From Clostridia bacterium (GTDB taxonomy: Bacteria; Bacillota; DAOUPZ01), in assembly GCA_030625885.1 (NCBI GenBank), contig DAOUPZ010000006.1, positions 61,636 through 125,635 on the forward strand: 64,000 nt of DNA, given 5' to 3'. The notes beneath the pieces are model-generated. The model saw only the letters and a program-made list of their open reading frames with translations, was not told the DNA's origin and made no database searches. Below, piece by piece: positions 8,544 to 16,440 of this stretch. The position numbers and the translations under genes were made by a program. Each line of letters starts with the position of its first letter. Position 1 is the first letter of the stretch.

Positions 8544-9545
8544 ATGAATATACCTGCAAGTACGGTTTGCGTAGAGAAGGATACACATGAAATAAATTTT
8601 TCTAACATACAAGGAAGACAACAGGTGGAGCATGAGTTGCAGGAAGTTATTACCAAAAGAGACTCCCTGATCAGTGAAATGTGCAGTCATATTATTCATT
8701 CTGGGGGTAAGAGATTACGGCCTTTACTCGTGTTACTCAGTGGGCAAAGTGTTGGTAAGATGAATAAAAATTTAATTAAAATTGCAACAGCAGCAGAACT
8801 AATTCATACAGCTTCTCTTGCACATGATGATATTATTGATCAGTCTGATACTCGAAGGAACAAACCTGCACTAAATGCGGTATATGGAAATGATAAGGCA
8901 GCTCTAACGGGTGACTATCTTTTTGCAGAAGCATTTAATATTTTAGCATTACCTCAACTTACGCCTATTATGAGAATCATGGTTAATGCCATTCAGGAAA
9001 TGTGTGATGGGGAAATCAATGAAGGATATGATCTATTTAATTGGGAAGTGACAGAGACAGCGTATTTTAAACGGATTTATCAAAAAACAGGTGTGCTAAT
9101 TGCTGCTTGTTGTGAAGCCGGGGCAATTATTGGGGGCGGCAGTGAAAAACAAGTTGAAGCTCTGCGACATTATGGGATCAATATGGGATATGCTTTTCAG
9201 ATTATCGATGACTTCCTAGATTTTACAGGAAAACAGGAAAAGGTGGGGAAACCAGTAGGCAATGATCTGTGTCAGGGAATTATTACCTTGCCAGTTATTC
9301 GTTTTCTACAGAATAAAAATAATAAGGCCAAAGTACAAGAAATGATGGTTGAAACAGAAAACAGTGCAATTGTCTTTGAGCATATAAATCATTTGTTACA
9401 TCATTCCGGAATGTTGCAAAATACCTTTGAATGTGCAAGAGAATATATTTGCATGGCAAAGGAAAGTTTAAAGTGTTTGCCTGAATCACCATATAAGCAT
9501 TTATTACTCAATTTGGCTGATCAGGTCATAAAGCGTCAAAATTAG
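8544..9545 (+). CDS. hepT: Polyprenyl (heptaprenyl-type) diphosphate synthase
   Basis: Long-chain trans-isoprenyl diphosphate synthase of 333 residues that condenses isopentenyl diphosphate onto an allylic primer; cytosolic, Mg-dependent. Seen: HIIHSGGKRLRPLLVLL, first Asp-rich motif HDDIIDQSDTRR, GDYLFAEAF, and second Asp-rich motif QIIDDFLDF followed by GKPVGNDL. Chain length cannot be read safely from sequence, but pairing with a YtpB-type gene 25 bases downstream makes a C35 (heptaprenyl) product likely. Quinone side-chain synthesis is the alternative or additional role. No small-subunit partner (hepS) is next to it. Confidence 0.88.
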   Translation: MNIPASTVCVEKDTHEINFSNIQGRQQVEHELQEVITKRDSLISEMCSHIIHSGGKRLRPLLVLLSGQSVGKMNKNLIKIATAAELIHTASLAHDDIIDQSDTRRNKPALNAVYGNDKAALTGDYLFAEAFNILALPQLTPIMRIMVNAIQEMCDGEINEGYDLFNWEVTETAYFKRIYQKTGVLIAACCEAGAIIGGGSEKQVEALRHYGINMGYAFQIIDDFLDFTGKQEKVGKPVGNDLCQGIITLPVIRFLQNKNNKAKVQEMMVETENSAIVFEHINHLLHHSGMLQNTFECAREYICMAKESLKCLPESPYKHLLLNLADQVIKRQN

Positions 9546-9570
9546 TGAAGACCGTTATTAGGAGGTCATG

Positions 9571-10635
9571 ATGGTTATGGAATCTATTCATTCTGAAGTA
9601 ATTTTGGTCTCGAAGTTTGTTGGAGAAGTATTCCCTGCGGTTAATAAAGAATTGCTGCGTTGGAAAGAACAAGCAAGATACGCAAAGCAAGAAGTTTTAG
9701 CCAATCAGGCCTTTTCTAGTATTCAACTTAAAAAGTTTCATGCTCAAGGGGGGTGCGTGTATGCTCTTTATCCAGGGAGTGATAAAGAAAATCTGATATC
9801 TTTTATTGTTGCTTATCAAACAATTAGCGATTACTTAGATAATCTTTGTGATCGGGCGGCGATAGAAAATGAGAAGGCGTTTCGACAGCTTCATTTAGCT
9901 ATGGAGGATGCACTTTCGCCAGGTACCTGTCCAGCTGATTACTACTGCTATTATCCTTACAAAGAGGATGGGGGATATTTAAAAAAGCTGGTATTAGAAT
10001 GCCAGACGCAGTTAAGTGATTTGCCGAGTTTGAGTCAGGTTCAGGAAAAAATATTGGAATGGGCCAGACTTTATTCCCATCTTCAGACGTATAAACATCT
10101 TTCCTGTCATATTCGTGAAAATAAAATGAAAGGTTGGATTGAACCTTATTTGAAAGTTTTTCCTGAACTGTCAATCTGGGAATTTGGTGCGGCAACGGGT
10201 TCAACCTTAGGCATATTTATCTTATGTGCTTTGGCAACAGATCCCAAGTTATCTCAAAAAGATGTTGAAAGTGTTAGTCAGGCCTATTTTCCCTGGATTT
10301 GTGGGTTGCACATTTTGTTAGATTATTTTATTGATAAAGATGAAGATTTTGAAACGGGAGATTTAAACTTTGTAAGCTATTATGAAAGTGATGTAGAATG
10401 TTGGAAAAGGTTAACTTGGTTTATAGAAAAATCAATGAAAGCCGCTTCTTCTTTAACTTATCCTGATTTCCATAGGACGGTTATACGGGGATTATTGGCC
10501 ATGTACCTTTCTGATCCTAAAGCTTCTAATAGATCAATAAAGATAATGACACATAAATTAATGAAAGCAGGGGGGGCGAGAGCAAAAACGATGCATTTTT
10601 TTTGCCAATTATTACGTAAAACGAATTTATTATAA
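9571..10635 (+). CDS. ytpB: YtpB-type terpene synthase (DUF2600)
   Basis: DUF2600 protein of about 354 residues. The studied Bacillus subtilis member YtpB (tetraprenyl-beta-curcumene synthase) cyclises all-E heptaprenyl diphosphate to a C35 sesquarterpene precursor. Seen: RWKEQARYAKQ, KFHAQGGCVYALY, the YQTISDYLDNLCDR aspartate motif, YYPYKEDGGYLKKLV, and a helical C-terminal half with GLHILLDYFIDKDED. Start: AGGAGGT at 9560-9566 suits ATG 9571 (or 9577); ATG 9568 is too close. It forms an operon with the prenyl synthase. I see no second cyclase (squalene-hopene type) in the window, so the end product is open. Confidence 0.87.
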   Translation: MVMESIHSEVILVSKFVGEVFPAVNKELLRWKEQARYAKQEVLANQAFSSIQLKKFHAQGGCVYALYPGSDKENLISFIVAYQTISDYLDNLCDRAAIENEKAFRQLHLAMEDALSPGTCPADYYCYYPYKEDGGYLKKLVLECQTQLSDLPSLSQVQEKILEWARLYSHLQTYKHLSCHIRENKMKGWIEPYLKVFPELSIWEFGAATGSTLGIFILCALATDPKLSQKDVESVSQAYFPWICGLHILLDYFIDKDEDFETGDLNFVSYYESDVECWKRLTWFIEKSMKAASSLTYPDFHRTVIRGLLAMYLSDPKASNRSIKIMTHKLMKAGGARAKTMHFFCQLLRKTNLL

Positions 10636-10699
10636 AAAAGAAATATTACAGAAGATAAATAAAACAGATCTCGTGTCAAGGACATCTTGAAAAAAGACT

Positions 10700-10745
10700 A
10701 AAATAACTATCCTCATGTCATAAATGTGATATGAGGGTATTTTTC
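10700..10745 (+). terminator. Intrinsic terminator of the hepT-ytpB operon
   Basis: TATCCTCATGTCA pairs with TGATATGAGGGTA (one wobble and one bulge) and is followed by TTTTTC. Confidence 0.75.
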
Positions 10746-10829
10746 TTAAATGAGTTCATATAATTTACTAGTGTGCGAAAAAGCAGAGGATTTTTGGTGA
10801 TTGTCCCAACCCTGAAAGGAGGAATTAAA

Positions 10830-12113
10830 TTGCTCATTCATGTTGTCAAGCGGGGTGATAATTTACATAACATTTCCCGAAGATACGATGTACCTTTGGA
10901 AAGAATTGTTCAGGATAATCAATTAGAAAATCCAGCGTTAATTATGATAGGGCAAGCATTGGTCATCAGGGGAAAAACCAAGCGATATATTATTAAACAA
11001 GGAGAAACATTATATCAAATAGCAAGTCGTCACGGTATTAACTTAAGAAAGCTGTTGAAGATGAATCCTCAGATAACAGATCCAGAAATGATTTTTCCTG
11101 GGATGGCGATTGAAGTACCCGCAACAAGACAGGAACTAGAGACGATTAAAGTGAATGGTTTCGTATTTCCGGGAAGTAGTATGAAAGTTGTGAGTAAAAC
11201 GTTGCCTAATTTGACATATCTCAGTATTTTTAGCTATTCGGTTAATTCAGATGGTAGTTTAAATCCAATAAATGATGTTCCTATGATTAAAATTGCACGA
11301 GCTAATAAGGTAGCGCCGCTTATGGTGATTACGAATACTAAAGAAAAGGGAGAATTTGACAGCAATCTTGCTCATGATGTATTAATAGATCCAAAAGTAC
11401 AAAGCAATTTGATTAATAGCATTATTAATATACTGGAAACTAAAAAATACTATGGTATTAATATTAATTTTGAATATGTGTATCCTGAAGATAAGGAAAA
11501 ATATAATCGTTTTTTAAGACGAATATCGGAAAGGTTGCACAGTTTAGGGTATATTGTCACGACATCACTGGCTCCAAAATATTCTCAAACCCAAAAAGGC
11601 CTGCTTTATGAAGCACATGATTATAAAGTTCATGGGGAAGAAGCTGATTGGGTTGTTTTGATGACTTATGAATGGGGGTTTATGTATGGACCGCCTATGG
11701 CAGTTTCGCCTTTAACAGAAGTTCAGCAAGTTTTGAATTATACAGTAACGGAAATACTGCCGCAAAAAATATCAATGGGGATACCTAATTATGGTTATGA
11801 TTGGTCCTTACCATATGAAGAGGGAAAAACGAAGGCCAAGCTCATATCAAATACTGCTGCTATTAGAATTGCGACAGAATATGGAGTGGAAATAAAATAT
11901 GATAAGATGGCTCAGACACCATTTTTTACTTACTATGATGAAAATAAAGTAGAGCATATTGTTTGGTTTGAAGATGCAAGAAGTATTGCTGCGAAATTAA
12001 AGTTATTAGATTACTTTGATATAGGCGGTGTGAGTTATTGGACAATTGATACATATTTTTCACAAAACTGGCTAGTATTATCAAATCAATATAATATTAA
12101 GAAAGTACTTTAA
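10830..12113 (+). CDS. LysM / glycoside hydrolase 18 protein (YaaH/SleL-like)
   Basis: Protein of 427 residues with two N-terminal LysM peptidoglycan-binding modules (about 1-48, IHVVKRGDNLHNISRRYDV; about 52-98, YIIKQGETLYQIASRHGI) and a GH18 catalytic domain (about 105-420). The layout matches spore cortex-lytic/coat hydrolases YaaH/SleL, which cleave cortex muramic-delta-lactam glycans during germination. The usual catalytic DFE is NFE here (Asn213, Glu215 in GININFEYV): the acid is kept, the preceding Asp is Asn. No signal peptide is visible, as expected for a spore-surface protein made in the mother cell. Start: TTG 10830 with GGAGG at 10818-10822; the upstream GTG 10773 has no site. Confidence 0.87.
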   Translation: MLIHVVKRGDNLHNISRRYDVPLERIVQDNQLENPALIMIGQALVIRGKTKRYIIKQGETLYQIASRHGINLRKLLKMNPQITDPEMIFPGMAIEVPATRQELETIKVNGFVFPGSSMKVVSKTLPNLTYLSIFSYSVNSDGSLNPINDVPMIKIARANKVAPLMVITNTKEKGEFDSNLAHDVLIDPKVQSNLINSIINILETKKYYGININFEYVYPEDKEKYNRFLRRISERLHSLGYIVTTSLAPKYSQTQKGLLYEAHDYKVHGEEADWVVLMTYEWGFMYGPPMAVSPLTEVQQVLNYTVTEILPQKISMGIPNYGYDWSLPYEEGKTKAKLISNTAAIRIATEYGVEIKYDKMAQTPFFTYYDENKVEHIVWFEDARSIAAKLKLLDYFDIGGVSYWTIDTYFSQNWLVLSNQYNIKKVL

Positions 12114-12129
12114 AATGGCATAAGATAGC

Positions 12130-12165
12130 AAAAACAGCCTTCATAAGAATTTCAAGGCTGTTTTT
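12130..12165 (+). terminator. Intrinsic terminator of the LysM/GH18 gene
   Basis: AAAAACAGCCTT and AAGGCTGTTTTT form a perfect 12-bp stem, T-rich on both sides, so it could also serve the minus-strand gene downstream. Confidence 0.85.
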
Positions 12166-12255
12166 CTTATATAGTCATGTGTGAAAGTTTGTATTTAGAT
12201 ATGATTATGTTATTTACCTTTAGCCACTTACTGCAGGACAGAGAAGCAGTCTTGT

Positions 12256-12582
12256 TTATAATGTGCTATTTGCTTTACTAATAATATGTTCTACCCTTTC
12301 GTTAACTGGAAAATGATTGGTTATTTCGGCCATTTTTTCGGGGATTGATATGGGGCCAATGTAAATTAAATCTTTAATTTCATGTAACTTCTGTGGTGTT
12401 AAACCATTTTGTGTTACAAAGAGGGTTAAGCGTTTATATTTAACTTTTTTTGCGGTTTCTAAGTCAATATCATATTCATTGATAATAGGCGTAATTAAAT
12501 AGATTTCTTTTTCCTTAAAAATTCGAACACCATGACGTTTGATAGAACGAAGTCTAGATTCTATTTCTGATAATTTATCCAT
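12256..12582 (-). CDS. Conserved-looking hypothetical protein
   Basis: Protein of 108 residues that I do not recognise. It is charged, without signal peptide or membrane segment. The N-terminus (MDKLSEIESRLRSIKRHGVRIF) is helical and the rest alternates strands and helices (KRLTLFVTQNGLTPQKLHEIKDLIYIGPISIPEKMAEI). A strong ribosome-binding site (AAGGAGAGG) lies just before the ATG, which supports a real gene. It is convergent with the LysM/GH18 gene and stands alone. Confidence 0.6.
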   Translation of the reverse strand: MDKLSEIESRLRSIKRHGVRIFKEKEIYLITPIINEYDIDLETAKKVKYKRLTLFVTQNGLTPQKLHEIKDLIYIGPISIPEKMAEITNHFPVNERVEHIISKANSTL

Positions 12583-12913
12583 GTGATCCTCTCCTTAACT
12601 GATATAAAATTTTTTGAACATTTTAAAAACCATTCTAATGTTATAGAAAGAATAGCTTTGAGCTAAAAATAGAAAAACGGTGATAGCCGTTTTTCTTATT
12701 ATATGAAGAAGTTAAAAGGTTGGGGAATATGATTTTAAATATTGTAATTAATTTGTTTAAAAAAGTATGGTATTGGTGAAAATAAAGTTGCAAGATGTTA
12801 ATTATTTTTGATGTGTGAGTCTGAAGTTAAATTAATCATTAGGAAAAGAACGTTGATTTGATAAAAGATTAGAGGAAATAACAAAAGTTAAATATGAATT
12901 ATTTATCTCTAAT
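12583..12913. other. AT-rich intergenic stretch with one orphan hairpin
   Basis: The only structure I see is GAAAAACGG...CCGTTTTTC at 12672-12699 (8-bp stem, 6-base loop, then TTATT). It resembles a terminator but follows no plus-strand gene. No ORF with a ribosome-binding site is visible. Confidence 0.5.
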
Positions 12914-12941
12914 TTGAATTAATAACAAATGCGTATATAAT
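12914..12941 (+). promoter_or_regulatory. Putative sigma-A promoter of the opuC operon
   Basis: TTGAAT (12914-12919) and a perfect TATAAT (12936-12941) are 16 bases apart. The predicted start leaves a leader of about 105 nt before opuCA that contains a near-palindrome at 12988-13007. Confidence 0.55.
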
Positions 12942-12987
12942 ATAAATATGTTTGCAATGTATAATATTGCTTATAAATGTGTAATTG

Positions 12988-13007
12988 TGTTTAAACGTGT
13001 ATAAACA
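12988..13007 (+). promoter_or_regulatory. Near-palindrome, candidate operator of opuC
   Basis: TGTTTAAACGTGTATAAACA reads the same on both strands at 16 of 20 positions. It lies downstream of the predicted start site and could bind a repressor as a roadblock. GbsR-type regulators control such operons in Bacillus, but no regulator gene is adjacent here. Confidence 0.35.
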
Positions 13008-13054
13008 TGTGTATATTTAATATTATGACAGTTTAGCTTTGAGGGAGGTCTTAT

Positions 13055-14176
13055 ATGATTAAATTTGAAGGAATAACTAAAGTGTACAATGATGGATTTC
13101 GAGCAGTAGACGATCTAAGCCTTCATGTTAAGGAAGGGGAGTTATTAGTTCTGATAGGACCTAGCGGGTGTGGTAAAACGACGACAATGAAAATGATTAA
13201 TCGTTTGATAGAACCCAGTGAAGGTGAAATTGTTATAGAGGGGGAAGAAATAAGCAAAAAAGACCCCGTTGAGCTTCGGCGGAATATTGGCTATGTGATC
13301 CAACATATCGGGCTTTTACCTAACATGACAATTGGTGAAAATGTTGCACTGGTTCCCAAATTAAAGAAATGGGATAAAGATAAGTATATGAAGAGAGTGG
13401 ATGAATTATTAGAAATGGTAGGACTTGATCCTCAGATTTATCGCAATCGCTATCCGGCGGAATTGAGTGGGGGGCAAAAGCAAAGAGTAGGGGTTATACG
13501 AGCTTTAGCTGCAGATCCGCCTATCATTTTAATGGACGAGCCTTTTAGTGCCTTAGATCCTATTAGCCGTGAGCAGTTACAGGATGAGCTTATTAAACTA
13601 CAGGAAGAGATTAAAAAAACCATTGTGTTTGTTACGCATGATATAGATGAAGCCTTAAAAATTGCCACCAGAATATGTATTATGAAGCAAGGGAAAATTG
13701 TTCAACTTGGCGATCCGGAACACATTTTGCGTCATCCTATTAATGAATTTGTGAGGAATTTTATTGGTGAAGAGCGATTAAGTAAAGCAAAATTTTTGCC
13801 TTCTTTAAGTGAAGTATTAGTAAAGCCTGTTATAGCAGGTCCGAACCGTGGGTTGGCAGAGGCCGTAAAAATCATGCATGATCGTAAAGTAGACAGTTTG
13901 CTTGTTGTTGATAAAAACGAGAAGTTGTTAGGACTCGTAAGTGTTTGGGAAATACAGCCTCACTATCATGAAGAAGAATTAAAATTAAAAGACATTATGA
14001 AAGAGGATATACCTGTTGTACAAAGCAACCAATCACTTATTGAAGCCATAAAAATAAGTAGTGAACAGCGCGTCCGTTTTTTACCTGTTGTTACAGATTC
14101 GAATCAATTGATTGGCGTCATTACCCGGGCTAGTTTAGTTGATGTAATGGCAGGAAAATATGGGGATGTTATTTGA
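13055..14176 (+). CDS. opuCA: Glycine betaine/carnitine/choline ABC importer, ATPase
   Basis: ATPase of an osmoprotectant importer, 373 residues. Seen: Walker A GPSGCGKTTT, signature LSGGQKQR, Walker B ILMDEPFSALD, switch His FVTHDIDEA, then two CBS domains (about 250-305 and 315-370, LVVDKNEKLLGLV and FLPVVTDSNQLIGVI). In OpuA/OpuC systems tandem CBS domains sense ionic strength or nucleotides. It is followed by a permease and a binding protein in the same direction. OpuB/OpuC cannot be told apart by sequence alone; opuC is the safer name because of the CBS pair. Confidence 0.9.
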   Translation: MIKFEGITKVYNDGFRAVDDLSLHVKEGELLVLIGPSGCGKTTTMKMINRLIEPSEGEIVIEGEEISKKDPVELRRNIGYVIQHIGLLPNMTIGENVALVPKLKKWDKDKYMKRVDELLEMVGLDPQIYRNRYPAELSGGQKQRVGVIRALAADPPIILMDEPFSALDPISREQLQDELIKLQEEIKKTIVFVTHDIDEALKIATRICIMKQGKIVQLGDPEHILRHPINEFVRNFIGEERLSKAKFLPSLSEVLVKPVIAGPNRGLAEAVKIMHDRKVDSLLVVDKNEKLLGLVSVWEIQPHYHEEELKLKDIMKEDIPVVQSNQSLIEAIKISSEQRVRFLPVVTDSNQLIGVITRASLVDVMAGKYGDVI

Positions 14177-14221
14177 TCGTTTTTTTGATTTATTAGATAA
14201 AAGGAGGCGAAATAAGAAGAT

Positions 14222-14860
14222 ATGAATGAACTAATAGCTACGTTTCAAAATCGCTGGCCCGACATTATGCAGGGATTATGGCAACATTTACAATTGACTC
14301 TGGTTGCTTTATTTTTAGCCGTGATAATTGCTGTCCCTTTGGGAATTTTTTTAACCCGCCATCGTAAGTTTGCCGATATTGTTATTGGAATTACAGGCGT
14401 ATTTCAAACAATACCCAGCCTGGCTTTGCTAGGGTTTATGATACCATTTTTAGGAATTGGTTATTTGCCTGCGATCGTGGCGTTGACGATTTATGGGTTA
14501 TTACCGATTTTACGGAATACGTATACGGGTATTGTTGGTGTCGATTCAGCAGTGATTGAGGCAGGGGTAGGTATGGGAATGACTTCAAAGCAGGTCTTGT
14601 TTATGGTTGAACTTCCTCTTTCTTTATCGATCATAATGGCCGGAATTAGAACAGCTTCTGTATTAATTATTGGGGTAGCGACACTTGCTGCATTAATCGG
14701 TGCGGGTGGATTAGGAGATTTGATTTTCCGTGGTATTGCCTTGGCTCGGTCAGAACTTATATTTGCGGGTGCGGTTCCTGCTGCTGGACTTGCTTTATTA
14801 TTTGATTATATATTGAAAAAAGTTGAAGTTGATGTTACCCCTCGTGGGTTAAAAAAATAA
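14222..14860 (+). CDS. opuCB: Glycine betaine/carnitine/choline ABC importer, permease
   Basis: Inner-membrane permease of 212 residues with about five to six helices. The coupling-loop region reads EAGVGMGMTSKQVLFMVELPLSLSIIMAGIRTA, the standard EAA loop. An OpuCB-like start (WPDIMQGLWQHLQLTLVALFLAVIIAVPLGIFL) is present. Listeria- or Bacillus-type OpuC systems carry a second permease (OpuCD) after the binding protein; none is present here, so this subunit probably forms a homodimer. Confidence 0.9.
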   Translation: MNELIATFQNRWPDIMQGLWQHLQLTLVALFLAVIIAVPLGIFLTRHRKFADIVIGITGVFQTIPSLALLGFMIPFLGIGYLPAIVALTIYGLLPILRNTYTGIVGVDSAVIEAGVGMGMTSKQVLFMVELPLSLSIIMAGIRTASVLIIGVATLAALIGAGGLGDLIFRGIALARSELIFAGAVPAAGLALLFDYILKKVEVDVTPRGLKK

Positions 14861-14879
14861 AAATATGGGAGGTAAAAGA

Positions 14880-15764
14880 ATGAAGAAAATCTTAGTATTA
14901 GTACTTGTGATGATGATGACTATGAGTATGATGGGCTGTGGGGCAAAGGAAGAGGATGCTATTGTAATTGGGTGCAAAAATTATACTGAGCAAGAGATCC
15001 TGCTTTATCTTATGAAGGATATCATTGAAGCAAAGACTGACCTTACGGTGGAAACAAAACCGTATCTGGGAGGAACGGATGTTGCTTCCAAGGCGCTGGA
15101 AAAGGGAGATATTGATATTTATCCAGAGTATACGGGAACAGCTTTAATTGCTATTTTGCAACAGGAAGTCATGAGTGATCCGCAGGCAGTTTATGATAAA
15201 GTAAAGGAAATGTACGAAGAAAAAAATTTGGTATGGCTTAAACCTTTTGGATTTAATAATACGTACACATTAACAATGCGTGCTGATAGAGCTGAAGAAA
15301 TGGGGCTGGAGACTTTTAGCGATCTGGCAGAAAAATCTTCGGATTTAGACATAGGAGGAACACAAGAATTTTTGGAACGTGAAGATGGGTATTTAGGATT
15401 AAAAGAAACTTATGGCATGGATTTTAAAGATACAAAAGGGATGGATCCAGGCTTAATGTATACGGCTGTAAAAGAGAAACAAGTAGATGTGATTAGTGCT
15501 TTTGCTACAGATGGAAGAATCATCGCATTTAATTTAAAATCATTGAAAGATGATAAAAACTTTTTCCCACCTTATTATGCAGCACCGATAATCCGTCAAG
15601 ATACACTAGATGCTTATCCCGAAATTGAGGAAGCATTGAATCAGCTTGGCGGCAAATTGGACGATGCTAAAATGGGTCAATTGAATGCTCAAGTTGATCT
15701 TGAGAAAAAGGATGCTGAAGATGTAGCACATGAATGGTTGAAATCAGAAGGTTTAATAAATTAA
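14880..15764 (+). CDS. opuCC: Glycine betaine/carnitine/choline ABC importer, binding lipoprotein
   Basis: Substrate-binding lipoprotein of 294 residues. The signal peptide ends in the lipobox MSMMGC. The mature part has the OpuAC/OpuCC pattern: IVIGCKNYTEQEILLYLMKD, GGTDVASKALEKGDIDIYPEYTGTAL, and the later VISAFATDGRI. Start ATG 14880 has GGGAGGT 6 bases upstream; the in-frame start at 14865 would spoil the signal peptide. The stop codon lies inside the long palindrome 15755-15816. Confidence 0.9.
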   Translation: MKKILVLVLVMMMTMSMMGCGAKEEDAIVIGCKNYTEQEILLYLMKDIIEAKTDLTVETKPYLGGTDVASKALEKGDIDIYPEYTGTALIAILQQEVMSDPQAVYDKVKEMYEEKNLVWLKPFGFNNTYTLTMRADRAEEMGLETFSDLAEKSSDLDIGGTQEFLEREDGYLGLKETYGMDFKDTKGMDPGLMYTAVKEKQVDVISAFATDGRIIAFNLKSLKDDKNFFPPYYAAPIIRQDTLDAYPEIEEALNQLGGKLDDAKMGQLNAQVDLEKKDAEDVAHEWLKSEGLIN

Positions 15765-15816
15765 CAAGAATGAGGCCTACATAATATTATGTAGGCCTCA
15801 TTCTTGTTAATTTATT
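15755..15816 (+). terminator. 62-bp perfect palindrome over the opuCC stop, probable terminator
   Basis: Two 31-base arms, perfectly complementary with no loop, centred between 15785 and 15786. The inner part reads GAGGCCTACATAAT/ATTATGTAGGCCTC. It contains the TAA stop of opuCC and runs into a T-rich stretch. It is unusually long and perfect for a terminator. Confidence 0.7.
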
Positions 15817-15957
15817 TTTTGAAAAAACTAAAGTTAGAAGAAAATTTTTAGTTTAAAACTATAATTTTCCTAAATTTTATCTAGTAACATTATAAATAAA
15901 GTGTTAAAATGTAATAAGAATAATATCATAATCAATATTTATAAAAACAAAACCTTT

Positions 15958-16027
15958 CTGGATAATAGCAAACCTATCGAAAGTTAGGGACGCAAAGCTA
16001 AAGGGCCTTCTAACAAATGGCAGCCAG
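15958..16027 (+). ncRNA. Cyclic-di-GMP-I (GEMM) riboswitch
   Basis: The core AGCAAACC (15967-15974), a P2 stem capped by GAAA, AGGGACGCAAAGC (15986-15998) and GGGCC, with a CTGG/CCAG closing stem, match the GEMM-I aptamer. An outer AAAACCT/AGGTTTT pairing (about 15949-15955 and 16039-16045) runs into eight T residues, so the aptamer-closing stem may itself be the terminator, which would make ligand binding switch expression off (inference). Downstream genes are a YvyF-like protein and an HD-GYP phosphodiesterase. Confidence 0.88.
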
Positions 16028-16164
16028 TTACCAAAAGCAGGTTTTTTTTGTATAAAAAATTAGAATATGCATTTAAACGACAAGCTACGGTCTCTAGCAA
16101 TTTTTATAAAACAGACAGGTTATTGAATTTTTTATGTAAAACTCATAATAAAGAAGGAGATAAC

Positions 16165-16389
16165 ATGAATTTAAAAAATTGTTCACAATGTGGGAAACTT
16201 TTTGTATCTACTGGTGGAGTTATGTGTTCAGAATGTCTTGAGGTTGATAAAAAAGATGCTGCGTTAGTAACAGATTATATACGAGAACATCCAGGATTAA
16301 TGATCCTTGAGGTTGCGGCAAGAACAGGTATCAGTGAAAGAAAAATTAGAAGGTATTTAAAAGATGGTATCATTCATAATAGTTATTGA
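16165..16389 (+). CDS. YvyF-like flagellar operon protein (TIGR03826 family)
   Basis: Small protein of 74 residues. N-terminal zinc-ribbon motif CSQCGK...VMCSEC, then a helix-turn-helix-like C-terminus (LEVAARTGISERKIRRYLKDGII). This matches YvyF/TIGR03826, found near flagellin-regulator genes in Bacillus and clostridia; its function is poorly defined. Start ATG 16165 follows AAGGAGA. It is the first gene after the c-di-GMP riboswitch, so its expression is probably tied to c-di-GMP level. Confidence 0.8.
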   Translation: MNLKNCSQCGKLFVSTGGVMCSECLEVDKKDAALVTDYIREHPGLMILEVAARTGISERKIRRYLKDGIIHNSY

Positions 16390-16440
16390 GGAAATAAAAT
16401 ACAAATATTAACATGACATAATTAAGGGAGTAATGTGTTT

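Noticed and set aside
16048..16164. N-terminal extension of the YvyF-like protein
   Set aside because: It would start in the riboswitch T run; ATG 16165 has the ribosome-binding site and the family N-terminus.
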